Origin: Cryptomeria japonica
Taxonomy: Eukaryota; Streptophyta; Pinopsida; Cupressales; Cupressaceae
NCBI RefSeq assembly: GCF_030272615.1
Contig: NC_081406.1
Coordinates: 482,145,900 to 482,209,899, forward strand
DNA: 64,000 bases
Direction: 5' to 3'
Shown piece after piece: positions 57,848 through 64,000 of the stretch (positions are counted from its first letter, which is position 1; every line of letters begins with the position of its first letter). The notes beneath the pieces were generated by a model. The model did no database searches. It had not been told where the DNA came from and saw only the letters and a program-made list of their open reading frames with translations. The position numbers and the translations under genes were made by a program.

Positions 57848-58766
57848 CTGATTGAATGAAAAATAGGTTTTAAGGACCTAAAACCATTACAACATAGTTA
57901 AAATAAAAAGATGAGAAAATAGAGTCCTCATACAAAGCGACTGGTCCAAAAAACCAGCGAACAGAAAAAATAGCTAAACAACAAAAAACAGCAAAGAACC
58001 CAAGGAGACACTACATAGTAATTTTCTTCAATAGATCCTCTGCCTTAGTCACCAGCTCATCATAGGTCACCCCAACTGCTTTTAGCTCCTCCAGGTCCTT
58101 ATTCACTTTCTTTTCCTTCATCTTTCCATGGGTGCAAGTTCTGGGACCTTGGGCTTCCCCGGTTCCTTCTGCATCCAGGTCAATTTCCTGGGTTTCCTTT
58201 TCATCATCAAGCTTGCTAATGAGGGTATGGGTGTTGTTGGCTGAGATTTTTAGAATGCTGAGACTCTGCTCCGCAATGTTCTTGAGGCACTCCTCTATCT
58301 TTTCCACTTTGGCAACTGTATCCGAGAGCATTTTTTCGTTAGTTTCCTCCAGGGTTTTTCTATCCTGTATCTCCTTTTCAATTTTCTCAAACCGGGGATT
58401 AAAGGCATCTTTGATGTCTTCTACTTTGGCAATTGTGTTCTTCAAATCTTCAATATAATTGGCCATAGTGTTCCCCTCTCCAATGTTAATGGTCTCTAGG
58501 ATCATGACTCTATTGCAGAGTTTTTCGTATTCATCCACAGTATTCTTATTCCCATCAATAAGCCATTCAATGGTTTTCATAAAACCCTTCAAGGCCTCGG
58601 GGTGAGGACCAAGAGAAGGAGTAACTTTACCAGGGGTTATTTGTTCATCTTTAGCAATATGGAGGGCAGAAATAGTGTCAGCGGCCCTGAGGGTCTCCTC
58701 CATAGTCTCCATCTCCAGGCTTTGTTCAGCTTCTAGGGTTCTTGTTTGCTTGTCCTCTTCTGGTTC
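57848..58766 (-). mobile_element. 919-bp retroposed insert with a 13-bp target duplication
   Basis: Flanked by CTTGCATAGGGTT at 57835-57847 and 58767-58779. It has no LTRs and no inverted ends, and the duplication length suits LINE-type target-primed insertion. On the minus strand it begins inside an open frame (5' truncated) and ends with a 163-bp 3' tail that has a GGTTTTAGGTCCTTAAAACC hairpin and finishes CATTCAATCAG, without poly(A). It could be a non-autonomous LINE relative or a truncated retrocopy of a gene. Confidence 0.75.
58011..58766 (-). CDS. Uninterrupted coiled-coil protein frame in the retroposed insert
   Basis: Open from the insert border (58766) to the stop at 58011, 251 sense codons. 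The first ATG is at 58712, giving 233 residues. Because the frame is open right up to the border, the true N-terminus is probably missing. Residues are mostly Lys, Glu, Ile, Leu and Thr, with long amphipathic helices (LKNTIAKVEDIKDAFNPRFE, RFEKIEKEIQDRKTLEETNE) that predict a coiled coil. A short acidic/Gly linker (DLDAEGTGEAQG) and a basic C-terminal helix follow. There is no zinc knuckle, nuclease or polymerase motif. It is the only long frame in F without stops. I do not recognise it. The GC content seems higher than that of its surroundings, which fits a separate origin. Confidence 0.55.
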   Translation of the reverse strand, partial: EPEEDKQTRTLEAEQSLEMETMEETLRAADTISALHIAKDEQITPGKVTPSLGPHPEALKGFMKTIEWLIDGNKNTVDEYEKLCNRVMILETINIGEGNTMANYIEDLKNTIAKVEDIKDAFNPRFEKIEKEIQDRKTLEETNEKMLSDTVAKVEKIEECLKNIAEQSLSILKISANNTHTLISKLDDEKETQEIDLDAEGTGEAQGPRTCTHGKMKEKKVNKDLEELKAVGVTYDELVTKAEDLLKKITM

Positions 58767-59978
58767 CTTGCATAGGGTTATTCCTATGTGAGCATATAAT
58801 TTTTCTTTGTTTTTCCTCTTTTCTTGGAGAGGGAAATCTTCAATGAGTACTTCACTTCTTCTCTTTCCTTTATTTTCTTGGAAATATTACCTCTTATGTG
58901 GTTTTGATTATTTGTAAGTCTAATATGCCCCTTAGCAGGGAATGATCTCTTGAGAATTATGTATCCCTTCCTTGAAAGGATTTGTTCCACAAGGACGACA
59001 TATCACTTGAAACTAATCACCATCAAAACATGTGTAATATTTCTCCTTGTTCTCCTCACTTGGGGCACAAGGATTTTCGCTCCTTTCCCTTGTATCATTA
59101 ATTCCTTTAGGGGCTGCATTTTTCATATGTGATTATCATTTCTTACAATAGTATGCTTTTATGACTAATCCACCTTAGGGAATGTATGATTCTTTTTCTT
59201 TCTTTTTGAAGATTACCACTTCTTGAGATATGTATTTCACATTTACTAATGTCTTTTCTTGCATGTGGTCATGTAAGTTCATTGCACATTTGCTTATGTT
59301 TAATCTCTCTCTAGTAAATTGTGTAAGCTCTTCACATTGCCCCAATAGCTTGGGGGGCAATGATCCTTCTCTTTCTCTTTCTCCAGGGATCCACTTTGCC
59401 CTATTAAGTGAATGGTGTGAGTTCTATTACTTGATGTCATTCCTTGTGTAGAATTGTTGGTTATTGACTTAAGGATTCTCTCTTATACAAGAAGTGTTAA
59501 TCCATGACTATGACCTCTTTTACACTTGGTAATGTACATCTATGATAAATCCAACCAGCCCTCTGGGGGCTAAACGTGACTCATCCCTCATCAAGAATCC
59601 CTTTCACCTAGAAATAGGAGGAATGATTGCATTCTTGTTCTTTCCTTTTCTTGTTCTAGAAGATGTTATATTTGTCTAAGACAACTCCTCTTGGGGGTAG
59701 ATGTCTTTTGAACAAAGATCTCTTCTCCTCCAAGCATCACCTTTACACTTACAACAAGATATCTCTTTTCAACTATCTTATCCTTGCTTGAAGATTATTC
59801 CCTCTCTTGCTTGGATTTATGACATTGTTGCATGGTGAATATCTTCTTTCTGATGAAGGTAGGTATCCTTGTTCTACTTTCCCTAAGATATCAACATTAG
59901 CCTATGTTGACATCTTAAGGGGAGGGCACCCACACTGCTCCTTTGTACTATACTTCTCTCATGCATGGAGTGGTGGAA

Positions 59979-60305
59979 CATTCTTGGAACCAGAGGGAAA
60001 CCTCTTAGAGCAAGATGTCATCACTTTTTGTATAGTGGGTCATTCTCAGAACCAGACCATGGTCTCTTAGAGAGAGATGTCTTCACTTCTTCTCGTCTTG
60101 TACAGTGAGACATTCTTGGAACCAAGGGGAAACCTCTTAGAGCATGATGTTGTCACTTTTCTCTTGTACAGTGGGTCATTCTTGGAACTAGAGCACAGTC
60201 TCTTAGAGAGAGATGATGCCACTTTTCTTTCATGCGAGGTGATTATTCTCAAAAATAGAGCATGGTATTTTAAAGAGATTTATCACACCTTTCTTGACAC
60301 TTGTA
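59979..60305 (+). repeat. Degenerate tandem repeat, about 66-bp unit
   Basis: Five copies start near 59979, 60041, 60111, 60177 and 60242, each opening with CATTCTTGGAACCAGAG or a variant and including CTCTTAGAG and GATGTCATCACTTTT-like words. Copies 1 and 3, and 2 and 4, are most alike, so the larger unit is about 132-136 bp. Confidence 0.8.
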
Positions 60306-60416
60306 CTATACATTCTATATAGGTTGTAGCATACTCGAACATAGACTCCTATGAGGGGCTCCAAACCTCACTTGCACACATGTGCATGAGGTTGAGTGGA
60401 ACTAATGGTGTTCTCA

Positions 60417-60433
60417 CTCTCTCTCTCTCTCTT
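60417..60433 (+). repeat. CT microsatellite
   Basis: A run of CT dinucleotides about 17 bp long. Confidence 0.8.
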
Positions 60434-60986
60434 TACATGGATCACCTAGGCAAGCTTTAGGGCCAAGATTTTCCATGTCCTTCTCTCCATGGACCACCTA
60501 TTTTTAGGGGTGAGACATCCATGGTTTCTTTCTCCTTCACCTTTCTTCTCATGGATCACCAAAGTGTGTATTCATGTTCTCTCTCTTCTTCCTCTCATGA
60601 ACTCATAGTTTTACCATTGATAGTTCATGGATGATGTCAATTTTGCTCTTTTATGTGATCACTCATGTTTATGTGATGGCATTGGCCTTTGTGTCTTGAT
60701 TAGTTATTAAGGCATCTGAGCTCAAGATCTCTTCGGCTAGTTAGTTTGTCATCTTATGTCTTGTTATTTTTGTGTGTCTTTTTGTGCTTTGTCTTTGTTT
60801 TTGTGTGTCTTGTTCCTTTTTGGTTTGTGTGCTCTTGCATATGTTGGTATGAGTTAAGACCCTAAGATTGGGGGCTTTTTTCTCCTCAATATTAGTGATG
60901 TCTTACACTCTTTGTGGTATTTCTTTGCATCTTCATCTCTCTTTCTTCTACTTTATCAACATATTGGTGTAAGCCATACTCCTGCC

Positions 60987-61001
60987 AAAGTGGGTGCTAA
61001 A
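60987..61001 (+). promoter_or_regulatory. Polypurine tract of F
   Basis: AAAGTGGGTGCTAAA directly before the LTR start TGTAGTG. B has AAAGTGGGGGCTAAA. Confidence 0.85.
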
Positions 61002-62205
61002 TGTAGTGTCATAAAATTGCAACGCCTAAAATTTTAACCACATTTGGGGTCCTCACCTTGGCGAGGGTATCTCCTTCCCTTACTGGGACCTATTTCTACA
61101 TTTCCACTCTTCTCTCTTCCTCCTTTATGTCTTGTTTATGCTTTAGACCATGTCCGGACCCCAAAATAGGGCAGGACAGGGCCTTGGTGCCCCTATCCCC
61201 CTTAGGATAGGGGTGTGCCGCCCTTGTCCTCACCCTTAGGGTGGTCCTATGTTTGGTATGCCTGATCTCCTATGCATTTCTTGTCTTTGAGGTTTGTAAT
61301 TCCTCTTTGTCGGCCTTCGGTGGTTGAGAATTAATCCTTGAGGCATGTATAAAATGGAATTCAATACCCTCATTCAAGGATGGATGGACAACATATGACG
61401 GATGATAAGAGATAGAGAGCATAAGGAGAATATACAAGATTTCAAGGTCATTATCAAGCATTCAAGTCTTCTTCATTCATCCATTGGAGCAATATTACAA
61501 CATTCATTTGCAAGCATGTGTGTATTAGGGTTTTGTCATGTTACATGCCATTTTATACAATATTTGTGACTACATTCAATAAGAAAAGCAATCATCATCG
61601 ACAAGTTGCAGATCTACAAGGTATACATCTCCATTGTTTACATTCAAGAATTTGCAATTACTTTCTTTCTAGGTTGATTCCTCAACTGGGGTTTGACTGA
61701 GGCAAACCCCCCTATCCACAACCCCCCTTTCTTCTCTTTTATGTGTGTAGGTTGTAGATGTGCAGCTGTAATTGTAGGTTTGGGCTTCATTTGCAGAAAC
61801 AGAAGAGCCCTTTTCATTTCGTGGATTTTGTGGTGGACCATGTACATTCCCGCCAAGGTTCTGACGACTTTTCTCCAAATTTGCAGGGTAGATCCACATC
61901 AATTTAATTAGCTCAGATCTGAAGTTACAGCATGATCTCAAACTGTTAGCACGTCATTTCACTCATTTCCTCCCTCTCTTCTGCATAGTCAACAAGTCAA
62001 CTTTCCCATTTACAAAAGAGGGTAAGTCATACTTCAATCACTTGCAATCCACTCAGAATTCACATCCTTGTTCCCCTTGGATTTGGATCTAGCGGATTCA
62101 ACCCCTCTTTTGAATGTAAAGTTTCTCCCAAGTGAAAATCATCCTAGTGGCTTCCTTTCTCTCTCCTAGGTGGGGAGTCACTAGGATCCAATTTTCTACT
62201 TTACA
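61002..62205 (+). repeat. 3' LTR of F (1,204 bp)
   Basis: Intact LTR that shows the empty site of E (TTCTCTCTTCC near 61110). GGTCC-type motif at 61830-61895. Ends CTACTTTACA, then GAAAT. Confidence 0.9.
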
Positions 62206-62348
62206 GAAATAAATAGTGCATATAAAACCTAAAAACACACAATGCATACAACTTTGTTTTAGATGTTTATGTTTTTGATTAAAAATTAACATGCAATTAC
62301 AATATCTAATTAGAAAATGCAAATGTAATATGGTCGGGTTCACCAAAA
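62206..62348 (-). promoter_or_regulatory. Leader and primer binding site of G
   Basis: The minus strand reads TGGTGAACCCG (62345-62335), three bases inside the LTR, then an AT-rich leader that is cut by F at 62205. The short leader rejoins the ATG at 33678. Confidence 0.65.
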
Positions 62349-63990
62349 TATACAGGGTGAAAATGGAATTGGGTAGGCAAAGACCTAATCCCACTCTCAT
62401 TCACACATTGGAATATGAAAGAGCCTAAGGAAGTGATTAACTTTGAATTCTACTTGTGAAAGAGAGTCAAGGAATACTTTTTAAGGTTTTTTATTCCTTT
62501 GTTGATATGAAGGGAAATGAGTCAAATGTAGGATGCAAACAAATTAAGCTAGTGAAAGTATGAGAATAACCAAGATAATAGTAAATAACAGAAAAATGCA
62601 GAACTGAAATTGAGATACAAAGTGTAGAGCTGAAAAGGGAATTTTGATGTGCACCTTTCAATGAAATCTGAGCTTGATTGAGTAGGACTAGGGCATTGGG
62701 TGCTTTGTTCCATGTTACTAAATCAAGCCAGAAACTAGGATCCTGCAACTTGAAGCCTTCTACACCTGAACTGCCAAATTTTGCACACAATAATCGAGGA
62801 CCATGGTATTGGGTACTTTGGTCTCAAAGTTCTAAGTCCTAAATTTGGATATGGATTTGCACCTACTAACTAAGACTTCCCAAAAACTTGCAGCTCCAAC
62901 GGAAACCTATACTTGCACCTGCAATCTAAAAAATGGTGTGTAGGCAACTATATAGGGTTTTGCCTTAGTCAAACCCCTTGTTTTGGTGATTTCTACTTCC
63001 ACAAATAGCCAATAAAGTATTGAAAAGTGTGTACACCCTAGAATCTCATGTTTTTGTAAGGTCGTAATGATCTAGAATGCCAAAAATAGAGTTCTACCCT
63101 ATGTTTGGAGTAAAAATCCTAAATGAACATAATATAAATGCTTCAAAACACAAATGCAATATAGATCTAAAGCAATAATGTAAATCTAAAAATGAGTGAT
63201 ATGTAGATCTAAAAACTCACATAGAGTTATGAAAATAACATAAAACCATACCAAACCCTAAGGGAGAGGTACAAGTCAATCAAAAGTCGGTGATCTCCTT
63301 ATTATTCTTCAATATCTCCTAAGATTGCATTGATGATAAAAAAAAATTGATGAAGACTTGATGAATGATGAATTTGTTGATTATAGACTCCATGTAAGAA
63401 CTTGCACTTTCACTTCATAAGAAGTCTCCTTCAATTGCTAGAGATTGGATCCTTCAAATGAGGAAAGAAAAGGTTATATATATGAAACTCTAACTTAAAT
63501 TTTGATCATAGGCCGACCTAATATTGATAAAATTTTGCACGAAGCAAGATTTGAACATTATAATACTACCAAATTAAGCTCCCTAAATTCAGGGCAAAAA
63601 GATCAGGACCATACCGATGGTCGCTACGGTCCAACTGACTTTTTTCTGAATTTCCAAGGAAGCAAAATATTTTGATTATGAAGTCAAATACATCTCGGTG
63701 CATCAATCCAAGGTGTTTAGATGTGCGAAAATGCACTTTGAAGCTCAAAATTAAGACCTTATTAGGATTAATTTAAGTGAAATAAAAAAGGGACACACTT
63801 AGGGTTTAGGGACCAATTTTATAATATGTGAACTAGTGAGAAAGGACCTTAGATTTAATTAAATTAATAATTTTAAATTCTTAAAGGAACCTTGAAAATG
63901 CAAAATGAAATGCAACACACTAAGGCGAGTGATAACCTAAATGTGGAATTGGAAAACCCTAATGAAGGGTGTACAATTTACGACGTTACA
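62349..63990 (-). repeat. 5' LTR of G (about 1.64 kb)
   Basis: On the + strand it begins TATACAGGG beside the primer site (TG to TA change) and ends CGACGTTACA, compare GGACGCTACA in B. It contains a GGTCC-type motif near 63605-63665 (GGTCGCTACGGTCCAACTGA). The partner LTR is not in the window, so the far boundary rests on the terminal motif alone. Ten flanking bases remain to 64000. Confidence 0.6.
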
Positions 63991-64000
63991 AGGCAGATAC

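Larger units (their letters stand above)
58780..60986 (+). other. 3' internal region of F, no coding signal
   Basis: About 2.2 kb with only short frames on either strand, none with a known motif. CT-rich on the + strand. It contains the tandem repeat at 59979-60305 and a CT microsatellite. Pol would be expected here in a complete element. Confidence 0.55.
33688..62205 (+). mobile_element. F: gypsy-type non-autonomous LTR element, split by E
   Basis: The 5' LTR is 33688-33801 plus 54527-55604; the 3' LTR is 61002-62205 (1,204 bp). Both begin TGTAGTGTCATAAAATTG and end CTTTACA. Flanks are CAAAT (33683-33687) and GAAAT (62206-62210). Primer site and polypurine tract match B. Internal parts: leader with GGTCC motif, gag remnants with two CX2HX4HX4C knuckles, a 919-bp retroposed insert, and about 2.2 kb without coding sign. 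No protease, reverse transcriptase or integrase is seen. Confidence 0.85.
29556..63990 (-). mobile_element. G: old Ty3/gypsy element (Tat-like), host of the five-deep nest
   Basis: On the minus strand: 5' LTR 63990-62349, primer site 62345-62335, leader 62334-62206, then after insertion F (62205-33688) the coding part 33687-29556. Protease, reverse transcriptase and most of RNase H are present. Integrase and the 3' LTR are gone at the LINE junction. Coding frames are full of stops, fitting the outermost and oldest position. Confidence 0.75.

Noticed and set aside
59979-60305. CRISPR-like array
   Set aside because: Units vary, spacers are not unique sequences of constant length, and this is plant DNA; it is a degenerate tandem repeat.
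59807-60322. Frames of 60-87 residues with repeated Leu/Glu-rich words
   Set aside because: They are translations of the tandem DNA repeat and have no other support.
1-64000. Host genes, tRNA, rRNA or microRNA genes
   Set aside because: No frame outside the elements has conserved motifs or exon structure, and no tRNA or rRNA signature was found by reading. A small RNA gene cannot be excluded without a search.

Overview
The window is plant nuclear DNA made almost entirely of nested retrotransposons. It is AT-rich, and I see no host gene, tRNA, rRNA, CRISPR array or bacterial-type operon. The size of the nests, the Ty1/copia and Ty3/gypsy Tat-like proteins, and the tRNA-iMet-type primer sites (TGGTATCAGAGC) point to a large plant genome. 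A conifer or other gymnosperm is my guess, not something the sequence proves. Nearly every coding region has stops or frameshifts, so they are called as pseudogenes.

Layout. I use letters for the elements. (1) 1-434: two LTR pieces, minus orientation (K, L). (2) 435-26514: two tandem minus-strand elements (H1, H2) that share one LTR (3562-4684). H2 is split by plus-strand element A (7644-22039, target duplication CTATC), and A is split by minus-strand gypsy-like element B (12326-20134, duplication ATCAC). H2 also holds a solo LTR (I, 22062-23273) and ends in a truncated LTR (J). (3) 26515-29555: a 5'-truncated LINE. (4) 29556-63990: a five-deep nest. Old minus-strand gypsy G is split by gypsy-like F (33688-62205). 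F's 5' LTR is split by copia element E (33802-54521). E's reverse transcriptase is split by D (38336-52026, duplication ATGAT). D's 5' LTR is split by minus-strand C (38894-45794, duplication AATCC). F also carries a 919-bp retroposed insert (57848-58766) with a 13-bp duplication and an uninterrupted coiled-coil reading frame.

Most notable: H1, H2, A, C and D belong to one non-autonomous lineage with at least three LTR types. Each has LTRs of about 0.8-1.1 kb (C 0.72 kb), an iMet-type primer site (decayed in H2), a Gag-like ORF made of a long coiled coil followed by 4-5 CCHC zinc knuckles, and a second ORF of about 1,050-1,150 codons that I cannot assign to any known family. None has a visible protease, integrase or reverse transcriptase. 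Their primer sites, polypurine tracts and LTR boxes match those of copia element E, so I infer that E-like elements move them in trans. B and F are a second non-autonomous type: gypsy gag(-protease) only, with a different primer site that also occurs in G, which does carry reverse transcriptase and RNase H.
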